From an uncultured Ruminococcus sp. (lineage in GTDB: Bacteria; Bacillota; Clostridia; Oscillospirales; Ruminococcaceae), in contig CAMKMD010000002.1 of assembly GCA_946413815.1 (NCBI GenBank), positions 1-64,000 on the forward strand: DNA of 64,000 nucleotides, given 5' to 3'. Made by a program: the position numbers and the translations under genes. The notes beneath the pieces were generated by a model. The model saw only the letters and a program-made list of their open reading frames with translations, was not told the origin of the DNA and searched no databases. The stretch's first letter is position 1; the number at the start of each line of letters is the position of its first letter. Below, in pieces: positions 40,748 through 49,788 of the stretch.

Positions 40748-43366
40748 ATGGATTCAGAAAAAAAAGCTCTCCGCAAGCTGCCACACTATTCCCGGGAAAA
40801 GTATCTAACTGCCTTTCTCCTCGGATTCCTTACGTTCATATTGTGCGTCGGCCCGATACTCTTCTTTGAGGAAGGCTATTTCATATACTACGGCGACTAC
40901 AACCTTCAGCAGATACCCTTCTACAACCTTGTGAACGATGCGGTGCGAGGCGGCCAGTTCGGCTGGAACTGGTTCACAGACCTCGGAAGCGACCTTATGA
41001 CTTCCTACTCGTTCTATCTGTTCGGAAGCCCCTTCTTCTGGCTTACAGTCCTTCTGCCGAGGGCATGGGTATCCTATTCCCTCCCCTTCCTGCTGGCGCT
41101 TAAGCACGGCATCGCATCACTTACCGCCTATGTCTACATACGCAGGTTCGTGAAGAACAAGAACGCTTCACTGATAGGCGCTATGCTCTATACCTTCTCG
41201 GGCTTCCAGCTTTTCAACATTTTCTTCAACCACTTCCATGATGTTACGGCTTTCTTCCCCCTCATGCTCATTGCCATGGAAGAGAATATCAACAACCGCC
41301 GCAGGGGCTGGTTCGCCCTTATTGTCGGCCTGATGGCAACGATAAACTACTACTTCTTCGCAGGACAGGCAGTTTTCCTGGTGCTCTACTTCCTTATCAG
41401 ACTGCCTTCAAAGGATTTCCACGTTACCTGGAAAAAATTCTTCCTGCTGCTTATTGAAGCTGTTGTCGGCACCGGACTTGCAGCATTCATTCTCCTGCCA
41501 TCTGCTCTCGGTCTCCTCGGAAACTACCGTATCTCAGAGCACCACTACGGTCAGACCTTTGTTATCTACGATGACAACACTACTATCTGGCGTGTTATAC
41601 AGACCTTCTTCATGCCCTCCGATCCTCCCGCATACCCTATCCTCTTCGATTCGGATTACTGCAAATGGGCTTCCATCGGCGGCTATTTCCCGCTGTTCGG
41701 CATGGTAGGCGTTATCACCTATATACGAACAATGAAAAAGCACTGGGCGACACGGCTTTTTGTACTGTCTGTCATTTTCGCTCTCATTCCCTTCTTTAAC
41801 GGCCTCTTCCAGATGGCAAACTCCTTCTATTACGCCCGCTGGTTCTATATGCCGATACTCATCATGGCTATGATGACCGCAAGAAGCCTCGACATGGAAG
41901 ATATCGACTTTATGCCCGCCATAAAGATATCCGCTCTTATGCTTCTGTTCTTCGGCGCTGTATCCCTTCTTCCGGATAAACTTGCAGACGGCACGTATAT
42001 CTGGTTCACTATGACCACATACACCACATACTTCTACATCACTCTTGCGATCGCAGGTGTCAGCCTCCTTGTCACCGGATATATATTTGACGCCAAGAAA
42101 AGGAGTATCCGCATTGGTACTCCTGCGGTCATAACAACTATGCTCTTTTGTGCAGGCTGTCTCTGTACAATGATATTTTTCGGTGCTTTGACACCTCAGA
42201 GTGCCAAATTCTATATTGAAAACACCGCAGGCTATTCGGATAAGGTATATGAAAAAGTCACTGAGGATAATTACTTCCGCATAGACTGCTCCGACGACGC
42301 GGAAAACTATAATATGTTCTGGAAGCTGCCATGCATCAGGACATTCCAGAGCGTGGTATCTCCCTCTATTATGGAGTTCTATGATAATGTCAATATCGAG
42401 CGTAATGTCGCTTCACGCCCCGATGTCTCACATTACACTCTCAGAAGTCTCTTCTCTGTCAAATACTATTACCGCGAGGCAACAGACGAGTACAGCTATC
42501 AGGCTCTTCAGGAAAAAAAGGAATCTTCTGATCAATCGCTTTCCGGAGCAAATAATCTGAAGAACAAGCTGTTCGGATCTGATCCTGCGGTCGATCTGCA
42601 CGGCGCAGTAATCGACATCACTGATTATCTTCCCGGATTTGAATACCTTGAGACCCGCGACGGATTTGAGATATACGAGAACAAGCTCTATGTTCCGATG
42701 GGATTTGCTTATGATACCTATATCACTGATCAGACCCGTGAGAGTATATCAAAGGCGGACTACGAAAGACTGCTGATGAAGGCTGTTCTTCTTGAGGACA
42801 GCGATGTTGAGAAGTACCACAAGCTGCTCACTGAGTACACCACTGACGATTTCAAGTCCCCGACAAAGGAAGACTACACTGAATGGTGCAAGGAGAAGCA
42901 GGCTGTATCCTGCAGCAGCTTCAGCTACAATTCTCACGGCTTCAAGGCCTCCATCACCCTTGACAAGCCCTCACTTGTATTCTTCAGCGTTCCCTACAGC
43001 GACGGCTGGTCGGCTAAGGTGAACAATGCTGATACCGAGATAGCCAAGGTATCTCACGGTATGATGGCTGTAATGTGCGGAAAGGGAACAAGCAGCATAG
43101 TGTTCAGCTACAAGACACCCGGACTGAAGGCAGGAGTCATCATCTCACTGGTATCCTTCTTCATCCTCCTGCTCTATATAGCTGTCAGCCGTGCAGGAAC
43201 ATCCGAGAAGGATAACTATCCCTTCGGACACAGCTATGACTACGATTCAACATACAAGATTGCAGGCTCGCTCTACTATTGCAGCGCACCGGCACGCAAA
43301 AAGAAGAAGAAAAAGAAACAGGACGCAGAGCCTGAAGAGAACAGACCGAAATGGAGGGCATACTGA
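40748..43366 (+). CDS. YfhO-family polytopic membrane protein
   Basis: 872 residues. About twelve hydrophobic spans occupy residues 20-490, followed by a large extracytoplasmic domain (about 490-790), one more span (about 797-817) and a poly-Lys cytoplasmic tail (ARKKKKKKK). The N-terminal YYGDYNLQQIPFYN, GLGSD-like WFTDLGSDLMTSYSFYLFGSP and LKHGIASLTAYVYIRRF segments are typical of YfhO, a GT-C-like family that in Bacillus/Listeria decorates lipoteichoic acid with sugars. The sugar and acceptor here are unknown. GGAGG precedes the ATG. It overlaps the Nudix gene by 1 base. Confidence 0.9.
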   Translation: MDSEKKALRKLPHYSREKYLTAFLLGFLTFILCVGPILFFEEGYFIYYGDYNLQQIPFYNLVNDAVRGGQFGWNWFTDLGSDLMTSYSFYLFGSPFFWLTVLLPRAWVSYSLPFLLALKHGIASLTAYVYIRRFVKNKNASLIGAMLYTFSGFQLFNIFFNHFHDVTAFFPLMLIAMEENINNRRRGWFALIVGLMATINYYFFAGQAVFLVLYFLIRLPSKDFHVTWKKFFLLLIEAVVGTGLAAFILLPSALGLLGNYRISEHHYGQTFVIYDDNTTIWRVIQTFFMPSDPPAYPILFDSDYCKWASIGGYFPLFGMVGVITYIRTMKKHWATRLFVLSVIFALIPFFNGLFQMANSFYYARWFYMPILIMAMMTARSLDMEDIDFMPAIKISALMLLFFGAVSLLPDKLADGTYIWFTMTTYTTYFYITLAIAGVSLLVTGYIFDAKKRSIRIGTPAVITTMLFCAGCLCTMIFFGALTPQSAKFYIENTAGYSDKVYEKVTEDNYFRIDCSDDAENYNMFWKLPCIRTFQSVVSPSIMEFYDNVNIERNVASRPDVSHYTLRSLFSVKYYYREATDEYSYQALQEKKESSDQSLSGANNLKNKLFGSDPAVDLHGAVIDITDYLPGFEYLETRDGFEIYENKLYVPMGFAYDTYITDQTRESISKADYERLLMKAVLLEDSDVEKYHKLLTEYTTDDFKSPTKEDYTEWCKEKQAVSCSSFSYNSHGFKASITLDKPSLVFFSVPYSDGWSAKVNNADTEIAKVSHGMMAVMCGKGTSSIVFSYKTPGLKAGVIISLVSFFILLLYIAVSRAGTSEKDNYPFGHSYDYDSTYKIAGSLYYCSAPARKKKKKKKQDAEPEENRPKWRAY

Positions 43367-43902
43367 TGCACCTTGAAGAAAAACAGCTCTCAAGTGAGCT
43401 TATCTACGAAGGACCTATCTTCACTATCACCCACGATACCGTTGAGCTTGAAAACGGAAAGACAGCCATACGCGATGTGCTCCATCACAATGGTGGTGTA
43501 TGCGTCATACCGGTTACTGATGACAACGAGATTTTCCTCGTAAAGCAGCTCAGATATCCCTTTCAGCTGGTCACTGTCGAAGTACCGGCAGGCAAGCTGG
43601 AAAAGGGCGAAGACCATGCAGAATGCGGCAGACGCGAGCTGCTCGAGGAGACAGGCTGCACCTGCAGCGAATACATATATCTCGGCGAGATGCTCCCCAC
43701 ACCCGCATACAACACGGAAATAACCTATATGTACCTTGCGCGCGGGCTCTCCTTCGACAAGCAGTCCCTTGACGAAGACGAATTCCTCGACGTTGTACGT
43801 ATGCCCCTTTCAGAGGCGGTCGGGAAGGTCATGGACGGCACCTTCACTGACGGAAAGACTCAGATAGCGATACTCAAAGCCGCACGCATACTCGGGATAT
43901 AA
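43366..43902 (+). CDS. Nudix hydrolase, ADP-ribose pyrophosphatase type
   Basis: About 178 residues. The Nudix box GKLEKGEDHAECGRRELLEETGC lies near 72-94, with all key Glu residues. The preceding VKQLRYPFQLVTVEVPAG is characteristic of ADP-ribose pyrophosphatases (NudF-like), giving AMP and ribose-5-phosphate. The start at 43366 (MHLEEKQLSS) is favoured by GGAGG 8 bases upstream; the in-frame ATG at 43351 precedes that site. The stop of yfhO and this start share TGATG, so translation is coupled. Confidence 0.92.
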   Translation: MHLEEKQLSSELIYEGPIFTITHDTVELENGKTAIRDVLHHNGGVCVIPVTDDNEIFLVKQLRYPFQLVTVEVPAGKLEKGEDHAECGRRELLEETGCTCSEYIYLGEMLPTPAYNTEITYMYLARGLSFDKQSLDEDEFLDVVRMPLSEAVGKVMDGTFTDGKTQIAILKAARILGI

Positions 43903-43904
43903 CC

Positions 43905-43936
43905 AAAAAACCACAGCCTGCGGGCTGTGGTTTTTT
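43905..43936 (+). terminator. Terminator of the YfhO-Nudix operon
   Basis: AAAAAACCACAGCC / GGCTGTGGTTTTTT with a TGCG loop: a long stem with a T-run. Confidence 0.9.
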
Positions 43937-43960
43937 CAGCTTTGACAACCTTCTGATCCT

Positions 43961-44004
43961 GAATGCAGAATGCAGAATTATGGGTATCGGCTGCGGCGAT
44001 ATAT
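43961..44004 (+). repeat. Dispersed intergenic repeat, family A copy 3
   Basis: GAATGCA / GAATGCAGAATTA tandem units followed by TATCGGCTGCGGCGATA, the family hairpin with one mismatch. Confidence 0.7.
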
Positions 44005-44040
44005 CTGAAAGAACAAAACCGGGAATATACTCCCGGATAT

Positions 44041-44072
44041 GAAAAAGCCTGCCCTCCCGGCAGGCTTTTTCA
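44041..44072. terminator. Terminator of spoVG (bidirectional)
   Basis: GAAAAAGCCTGCC / GGCAGGCTTTTTC around a short loop, 20 bases past the spoVG stop on the minus strand. Confidence 0.85.
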
Positions 44073-44090
44073 CTGTTCTCTTTTTTCTTT

Positions 44091-44399
44091 TTATTCAGCA
44101 ACTGCCTCTGCGGCGGCTTCACTGTCTGCCTCTGCTTCAGTTATTGCAAGCTGTCTTTCATAAGCATCAAGGATCGTTTCCTCGAACTGCTTTCTGGCGG
44201 AAGAGGAAATAGGATGAACTATATCACGGAAAACTCCGTTCTCGTCCTTCCTGCTGGGCATAGCTACAAAGACCCTCTCATCGCCCTGTACTACCTTGAT
44301 GTCGTGAACTGCAAGCATGTCATCGACCGTAACAGATACTACAGCTCTCAGTCTGCCTTCTGTCATGATCTTTCTGATTTTTACGTCTGTGATTACCAT
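44091..44399 (-). CDS. spoVG: Septation/sporulation regulator SpoVG
   Basis: 102 residues. The conserved core VITDVKIRKIMTEGRLRAVVS, FVAMPSRKDENGVFRDIVHPI and SSARKQFEETILDAY identifies SpoVG, a small nucleic-acid-binding regulator of septation, sporulation or virulence genes in Bacillota. A Glu/Ala-rich tail ends the protein. A perfect AAAGGAGG site lies 9 bases before the ATG. It is monocistronic with its own promoter and terminator. Confidence 0.96.
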   Translation of the reverse strand: MVITDVKIRKIMTEGRLRAVVSVTVDDMLAVHDIKVVQGDERVFVAMPSRKDENGVFRDIVHPISSSARKQFEETILDAYERQLAITEAEADSEAAAEAVAE

Positions 44400-44521
44400 T
44401 TTCTTAAACCTCCTTTTTCATCACCGGGTGTTTGTGACGATCAAAAACTCACAGTAAGATATCTGCGTCTAATCCACACCATACGGTTAATCTTTCACGC
44501 ATACTCTTCCGTACAATGATA

Positions 44522-44550
44522 ATTATAATACATTATAACGAAAATTGCAA
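44522..44550 (-). promoter_or_regulatory. Promoter of spoVG
   Basis: On the minus strand TTGCAA (44550-44545), 17 bases, TATAAT (44527-44522). The leader is about 115 bases with no clear structure. Confidence 0.75.
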
Positions 44551-44652
44551 GGTTTTTCTAAAAAGATTTGAAAAATCATCTTTTAAACAAATTTCATCCC
44601 TTAATTAAGGAAAAATTTATCGGGACTTATATTCAATTTCTCAAAATTTCTC

Positions 44653-44681
44653 TTGAAAAAATACACATAATATAGTATAAT
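44653..44681 (+). promoter_or_regulatory. Promoter of the murC-mre-PBP operon
   Basis: TTGAAA (44653-44658), 17 bases, TATAAT (44676-44681). The transcript would start near 44688, leaving a leader of about 180 bases before murC. Confidence 0.75.
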
Positions 44682-44700
44682 TAGAATGATACGTAAAAAT

Positions 44701-44845
44701 GGGGGCCTTTTTGGCCCGATAATTGCCTATTGTGTCACGAATAGTAATCAATTGACATGGATACGTCAAGATGTTCCCCTGTAGTTCGGGAAGGTGACCT
44801 GGCATTTGTCACAGCGATTTGTCAAGCTGTGACTTTTCGTGATCT
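44701..44845 (+). ncRNA. Structured 5' leader RNA candidate upstream of murC
   Basis: After an initial GGGCC/GGCCC hairpin (44703-44717), a closing stem TCACGAA (44735-44741) / TTCGTGA (44836-44842) encloses several hairpins: TTGAC/GTCAA (44752-44769), TTCCC/GGGAA (44774-44792), then either GTGAC/GTCAC (44794-44812) or GTCACAGC/GCTGTGAC (44808-44833). The last two share bases 44808-44812 and exclude each other. The structure ends just before the murC ribosome site. I recognise no known riboswitch class; it could also be an independent small RNA. Confidence 0.5.
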
Positions 44846-44868
44846 TAATTCTGGAAGGATTGATAGTA

Positions 44869-46278
44869 TTGGATAATATCCTGCATGGCAAGAAGCACAT
44901 TCATTTCATCGGCATCGGCGGCTCGGGTATGTACCCCCTCGCTCAGATACTCCACTCTCAGGGCTACTACCTCACCGGTTCTGACAACAACGAGACCGAG
45001 ACTCTTGACGCTGTCAGAAAGATGGGCATACCCGTCTTCATCGGTCAGGCTGCTGAGAATATCAGGGGTGCGGACCTTATCGTACACACTGCCGCTATCA
45101 TGGAGGATAACCCGGAGCTCATGGCTGCAAGACAGAGCGGTGTTCCGGTGCTTGAAAGAGCCGACCTGCTGGGCATAGTCACACAGTGGTTCAGCGATGC
45201 AGTATGCGTTTCCGGTACACACGGAAAGACCTCCACTACCTCGATGATCACTCAGATACTCTGGACTGCCGGCATCGACCTCTCTGCCTATATCGGAGGA
45301 AAGCTTCCCTGCATCGGCGGAAGCGGCATCGCAGGAAAGAGCGATATCTTTGTTTGCGAGTCCTGCGAATTCCAGGATCACTACCTGAAGCTCTCACCGG
45401 ATATATCCGTTATACTCAACATTGATGCCGATCACCTTGACTACTTCGGCACACTTGAAAACGTCATCGCTTCATTCCGGAAATTCGCCGGAAATACCTC
45501 CAGGCTGCTCGTTGTCAACGGCTCGGATGAGAACACAATGAAGGCGATAGAAGGCCTTGACAAGGAGGTCATTACCTTCGGCAAGGACAGCTCCTGCGAC
45601 TACTACCCGGAGAACGTGGTACACAGCGGTATGCTGACCACCTACGATGCCGTATACCGCGGCGAGAAGCTGGGACAGATAACTCTCCATGTTGCAGGCA
45701 TCCACAACGTGCTCAATTCACTGGCCGCTGTTGCTGTCTGCCGCTATCTCGGCACAGACTTCAGCTTCATACAGAAGGGTCTTGAGGAATTCGGCGGTGC
45801 AAAGCGCCGCTTCGAGAAGATGGGATTCGAGAAGGGCATAACCGTTGTTGACGACTACGCCCACCACCCAACGGAGCTTGAAGCTACTCTCAGGGCTGCC
45901 ATGGAGATGAACTACCGCAAGGTATGGGCAGTATTCCAGCCCTTCACATTCAGCCGCACAAGCCTTCTCCTTGATGATTTCGCAAGAGTTCTCCAGATAC
46001 CCGATCATGCAGTTCTCACAGATATCATGGGAAGCCGCGAGAAGAACACCTACGGCATATTCACCCGCCATCTTGCTGAAAAGATACCCGGCTGCATCTG
46101 GTTCCCACAGGACGAAACCGCTGAGTGGGACGACGAGAGAAAGTACTTCAACTTCGGTCAGGTATGCGACTACATCTGCGAGCACGCTCAGGAGGGAGAT
46201 CTCGTTATCACCCTCGGCTGCGGAGATGCTTACAAGATCGCAAAGATGGTGCTGAAGAAGCTGGCTGAGGAGGAGTAA
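44869..46278 (+). CDS. murC: UDP-N-acetylmuramate--L-alanine ligase
   Basis: Cytoplasmic peptidoglycan precursor enzyme adding L-Ala to UDP-MurNAc. N-terminal HIHFIGIGGSGMYPLAQIL, ATP loop VSGTHGKTSTTSMI near 105-118, INIDADHLDYFGT near 183-195, and VDDYAHHPTELEATL near 327-341. About 469 residues from a TTG start (44869), which is 8-9 bases after GGAAGGA; the in-frame GTG at 44839 has no ribosome site and lies in the leader hairpin. First gene of the envelope operon, with 2 bases to lexA. Confidence 0.93.
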   Translation: MDNILHGKKHIHFIGIGGSGMYPLAQILHSQGYYLTGSDNNETETLDAVRKMGIPVFIGQAAENIRGADLIVHTAAIMEDNPELMAARQSGVPVLERADLLGIVTQWFSDAVCVSGTHGKTSTTSMITQILWTAGIDLSAYIGGKLPCIGGSGIAGKSDIFVCESCEFQDHYLKLSPDISVILNIDADHLDYFGTLENVIASFRKFAGNTSRLLVVNGSDENTMKAIEGLDKEVITFGKDSSCDYYPENVVHSGMLTTYDAVYRGEKLGQITLHVAGIHNVLNSLAAVAVCRYLGTDFSFIQKGLEEFGGAKRRFEKMGFEKGITVVDDYAHHPTELEATLRAAMEMNYRKVWAVFQPFTFSRTSLLLDDFARVLQIPDHAVLTDIMGSREKNTYGIFTRHLAEKIPGCIWFPQDETAEWDDERKYFNFGQVCDYICEHAQEGDLVITLGCGDAYKIAKMVLKKLAEEE

Positions 46279-46280
46279 GT

Positions 46281-46871
46281 ATGTCCAGAGAGAAAAGGGA
46301 TAAGGAGCTTGAAGTCTTCAACTTCATAAAGAGCCGTCTCAGTGAGGGCATATCCCCTTCTGTCCGTGAGATCATGGACGCCGCAGACTTCCGCTCCACC
46401 TCCACTGCTCACAGATACATCAACGCCCTTATCGACAAGGGGCTCATAGAAAAGACCGGAAACCTCAACCGCTCCCTCAGGCTGCCTAACAGCTCTGCCG
46501 CTACCATCCCTGTCATGGGTACGGTAACTGCCGGCCAGCCAATTACGGCGATAGAGGATATCACCGGCTACATAAGCTTTGAATCCCCCGGCAATTCACC
46601 GGATGAGCTGTTCGCTCTCACGGTAAAGGGCGAGAGCATGATAAATGCAGGTATCCTCAGCGGGGATATCGTAATAGTCAAGCGCACGGGCTACGCGGAG
46701 GACGGCGAGATAGTCGTTGCTCTCGTGGACGGCGAAGAGGCTACCGTAAAGCGTTTCTACAAGGAGGACGGACACTACCGCCTCCAGCCCGAAAATGATA
46801 CCATGGATCCTATCATTGCCGATAAGGTGGATATCCTCGGCAAGGTCATAGGACTTAAGAGATACTATTAA
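46281..46871 (+). CDS. lexA: LexA repressor
   Basis: SOS repressor with an N-terminal winged helix (about 1-65, ISPSVREIMDAADFRSTSTAHRYI) and a C-terminal S24 protease domain. The self-cleavage site is the Ala-Gly in TVTAGQP (near 82-83), nucleophile Ser in KGESMINAG (near 118) and the Lys in EATVKRFYK (near 155). 196 residues. It lies between murC and zapA-like genes, an unusual place for lexA. I found no convincing Bacillus-type SOS box directly upstream, so autoregulation is not visible here. Confidence 0.94.
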   Translation: MSREKRDKELEVFNFIKSRLSEGISPSVREIMDAADFRSTSTAHRYINALIDKGLIEKTGNLNRSLRLPNSSAATIPVMGTVTAGQPITAIEDITGYISFESPGNSPDELFALTVKGESMINAGILSGDIVIVKRTGYAEDGEIVVALVDGEEATVKRFYKEDGHYRLQPENDTMDPIIADKVDILGKVIGLKRYY

Positions 46872-46887
46872 AGGAAGGTAAACCGAT

Positions 46888-47253
46888 ATGCTTAACGAAG
46901 TTAAAGTTGTGATCTGCGGAAAGGAGTACAAGCTCAGGACTGCTGAATCCCCCAACTATGTCTTCTCGCTGGCAAGAGCTCTCGAGGGAAAGATCACTGC
47001 ACAGATGAGCGGCAACAGCAGCACATCCCCCTATACCGCTTCCATCATGATCGCTCTGAGCCTTCTCGATGACCTCAACAAGGCTAATCAGAAGCTCGAC
47101 AATATCCGCACACAGACCAAGGAGTACGTCAACGAGGCAGGCAAGACACGCATTGAGCGTGATGCCGCCCTCAAGGAGATAGAGGTACTCAAATCCAAGA
47201 TAGAACAGCTTGAGAATACTGTCAAGCTCAAAAAACTCAAGGACAGCATCTGA
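46888..47253 (+). CDS. zapA: ZapA-like cell division protein
   Basis: 121 residues. The N-terminal VKVVICGKEYKLRTAESPNYVFSLAR (beta-hairpin and helix) and the long C-terminal coiled coil (about 50-121) are the ZapA layout. ZapA bundles FtsZ filaments at the septum. AAGGAAGG precedes the ATG. Its stop overlaps the U32 peptidase start (TGATGA-type junction), so translation is probably coupled. Confidence 0.88.
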   Translation: MLNEVKVVICGKEYKLRTAESPNYVFSLARALEGKITAQMSGNSSTSPYTASIMIALSLLDDLNKANQKLDNIRTQTKEYVNEAGKTRIERDAALKEIEVLKSKIEQLENTVKLKKLKDSI

Positions 47254-49298
47254 TGAAGCGTCCGGAGCTTCTTGCTCCCGCCGGAAGCATGGAGACACTG
47301 ACCGCTGCACTGCGGTCGGGAGCTGACGCTGTATACGCCGGAGGAAAGCTCTTCTCCGCCCGCAGCAGCGCCGCAAACTTCACTGACGAGGAGCTTGGAG
47401 AGGCTGTACGTCTTTGCCATACCTACGGTGCAAGGATATACTTAGCCGTGAATACAATTATTTCCGACAGCGAGGCCTGTGCCTTCCGGGACTTCATCGT
47501 CATGACATCGAAGCTCGGTTGCGACGGCTATATCGTGCAGGACTGGGGCGCTGCTTCCATTATACGCTCCGCCGTGCCTGATGCCGTTATCCATGCCTCC
47601 ACACAGATGTCGGTGCATACCGCCGCCGGATCACGTCTGCTCAGGTCGCTGGGGTATGCAAGGGTCGTCCCCGCCCGTGAGCTGGACAGAAAGGCCATAG
47701 AGCGTATCTCCGCTGAGGATATAGAGGTCGAGATATTCGTACACGGTGCGCTGTGTATGTCAGTATCGGGACAGTGTTATATGTCAGCTATGATGGGCTC
47801 ACGCTCAGCCAACAGGGGCTGCTGCGGACAGGCCTGCCGTCTGCCCTTCTCGGCGGCGGAAAAGAAGGACTATACCGCCCTCTCACTGAAGGACCTTTCC
47901 CTCCTGCCGCTTATTTCCAAAGTGGAAGCGGCAGGTGCGGATTCGCTGAAGATAGAGGGACGTATGAAGCGTCCGGAATACGTCGCCTCCGCTGTCAATG
48001 AGCTGGGAAAGGCTCTTGACGGACAGGCGCCGGATATGAGGCTGCTCAGGGGCATCTTCTCCCGCAGCGGATTCACGGACGGCTATTTCACCGGAGAACG
48101 CAGGGATATGTTCGGAAGACGCGAGAAGGAAGACGTCACCTCCGCCCGTGAGCTTATCCCGCAGATACATGAGCTTTACCGCAGCCCCCGTCAGGTATAC
48201 ACCATGGACGTGAGATGCGTTATGAAAGCAGGAGAACCTGTCAGAGCGGAGGCTGTATGCCGTGAGATACCGGAGGCAGCTGTATCCGCAGAGGGCGCTG
48301 TACCTCAGGCGGCTCAGAACCGTCCGGTCACAGCAGAAGACATCGTAAAGCAGCTCTCAAAGCTGGGCGGCACGGTATTCAGAGCCGGAGAAATAACGGC
48401 AGAGGCGGAGGACGGTCTGTTCATCCCCGCCGGAGCGCTCAATGAGCTGCGAAGGAGCCTTGCCGAGGAACTGACAGAGTCTGTTACATGGGAGAATACT
48501 CCGGTATACAAAGTAAAGGGAGAGCTTCCCGTACTGCCCGATGTTAAGGCAAAGAACCTGCCGGAAAGACTTCCGCTGCGTGTGCTGTGCAGAAATGCCG
48601 CACAGGCAAGGGCTGCTGCCGGCTGCAATAACACTGAATACATAATCGTCTCCCCGGATATACTTCCGGAGCTTGACGGTATACCAAAGGAACGCATTAT
48701 ACTCTCCCCTCCCCGGTTCATAACTGACGAGGAAAGGCTAATAGAGCAGCTCAGGAGACTGAGAGAAGAGGGATATGAGAGACTTTTCTGCCATACACCG
48801 GATACCATCGGTATCGGCAGGGAGCTCGGCTACAGGCTGCACGGCAGCTTCACGCTCAATGTGTTCAACTCCTACAGCGCGAAGTACCTGAAAGGACTCG
48901 GGCTTGAGGACTGTCTCTTCTCCATAGAGGCAGAGCTTGAACAGTTTGCCGGAGTGAGGACGGAGCTCCCCCTGGGAGCTGTCATTGCAGGAAGACTGCC
49001 GCTCATGCTCACAAGGAACTGCCCCATAAGGAACGAGGTGGGCTGCAAAAACTGCACAGGTCATCTTACCGACCGCACAGGAAGGATTCTGCCCGTTGCG
49101 TGCAGCAGGGACTACGTGGAGATACTCAACTCCGACACCCTCTTCATGGCGGACAGGATAAAGGAGTTTTCAAATATCAGCTTCGGCTGCGTACTGCTCC
49201 ATGACGAGACGCCTGAGCAGACCGTCGCCCTTATATCGGGTGTGAAGCCGGAGACTACAGTGACCAGAGGCCTTTACTACAGAGGCGTCAGGAGGTAA
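47253..49298 (+). CDS. U32 family peptidase-like protein (RlhA/TrhP type)
   Basis: 681 residues. LLAPAGSMETLTAALRSGADAVYAGG at the N-terminus and the family signature EIFVHGALCMSVSGQCYMS (near 160-178) followed by CCGQACR (near 189-195) identify U32 proteins. Cysteines in this motif bind an Fe-S cluster in the RNA-hydroxylating relatives RlhA and TrhP. A DUF3656-like insert (about 295-470) is present. A role in tRNA/rRNA hydroxylation is more likely than proteolysis, judged from family work. Confidence 0.9.
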   Translation: MKRPELLAPAGSMETLTAALRSGADAVYAGGKLFSARSSAANFTDEELGEAVRLCHTYGARIYLAVNTIISDSEACAFRDFIVMTSKLGCDGYIVQDWGAASIIRSAVPDAVIHASTQMSVHTAAGSRLLRSLGYARVVPARELDRKAIERISAEDIEVEIFVHGALCMSVSGQCYMSAMMGSRSANRGCCGQACRLPFSAAEKKDYTALSLKDLSLLPLISKVEAAGADSLKIEGRMKRPEYVASAVNELGKALDGQAPDMRLLRGIFSRSGFTDGYFTGERRDMFGRREKEDVTSARELIPQIHELYRSPRQVYTMDVRCVMKAGEPVRAEAVCREIPEAAVSAEGAVPQAAQNRPVTAEDIVKQLSKLGGTVFRAGEITAEAEDGLFIPAGALNELRRSLAEELTESVTWENTPVYKVKGELPVLPDVKAKNLPERLPLRVLCRNAAQARAAAGCNNTEYIIVSPDILPELDGIPKERIILSPPRFITDEERLIEQLRRLREEGYERLFCHTPDTIGIGRELGYRLHGSFTLNVFNSYSAKYLKGLGLEDCLFSIEAELEQFAGVRTELPLGAVIAGRLPLMLTRNCPIRNEVGCKNCTGHLTDRTGRILPVACSRDYVEILNSDTLFMADRIKEFSNISFGCVLLHDETPEQTVALISGVKPETTVTRGLYYRGVRR

Positions 49299-49299
49299 T

Positions 49300-49737
49300 A
49301 TGAAGCTGACTTTCAAGAAGCTCGATGAACGGGCTGTCATTCCCTCCCGTGCGACTGCCGGGAGCGCAGGCATGGACCTTTGCGCCTGCCTTGACGGACC
49401 CGTCATACTCGCGCCGGGTGAGATTCGCCTGATACCCACAGGGCTCACCGCTCAGACAGATGAGACGGATGTCGCCCTCCTGATATATCCCCGCTCGGGA
49501 CTTTCCACAAGATACGGCATATCTCTTGCCAACTGCGTGGGAGTCGTAGACAGCGACTACCGGGGAGCATGGTTCGTACCGCTGATAAATCACGGAAAGG
49601 AGCCATTTACCGTTGAACACGGTATGCGTATCGCCCAGCTTGTACCCACAAGGATACTTATCCCTGAGGTGGAGGTAGCAGAAGAGCTTACCGGTACTGA
49701 ACGAGGAGAGGGCGGATTCGGCTCCTCCGGTATCTGA
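49300..49737 (+). CDS. dut: Deoxyuridine 5'-triphosphate nucleotidohydrolase
   Basis: 145 residues; trimeric dUTPase that makes dUMP and keeps uracil out of DNA. All five motifs are visible: RATAGSAGMDLCA (near 19-31), PRSGLSTRYGIS (near 63-74), GVVDSDYRGAW (near 81-91), HGMRIAQLV (near 107-115) and GEGGFGSSG (C-terminal arm). GGAGG precedes the ATG, 1 base after the U32 stop. Confidence 0.96.
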   Translation: MKLTFKKLDERAVIPSRATAGSAGMDLCACLDGPVILAPGEIRLIPTGLTAQTDETDVALLIYPRSGLSTRYGISLANCVGVVDSDYRGAWFVPLINHGKEPFTVEHGMRIAQLVPTRILIPEVEVAEELTGTERGEGGFGSSGI

Positions 49738-49788
49738 TTTATCATACATAGCTATATAATAAACGCCTTTAGGCAGAAGGAGATAACA

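Noticed and set aside
44701..44845. 6S RNA or SRP RNA in the murC leader
   Set aside because: The region is multibranched rather than one long rod, and neither a 6S central bubble nor the SRP GGAAGCAGC-type loop is present.
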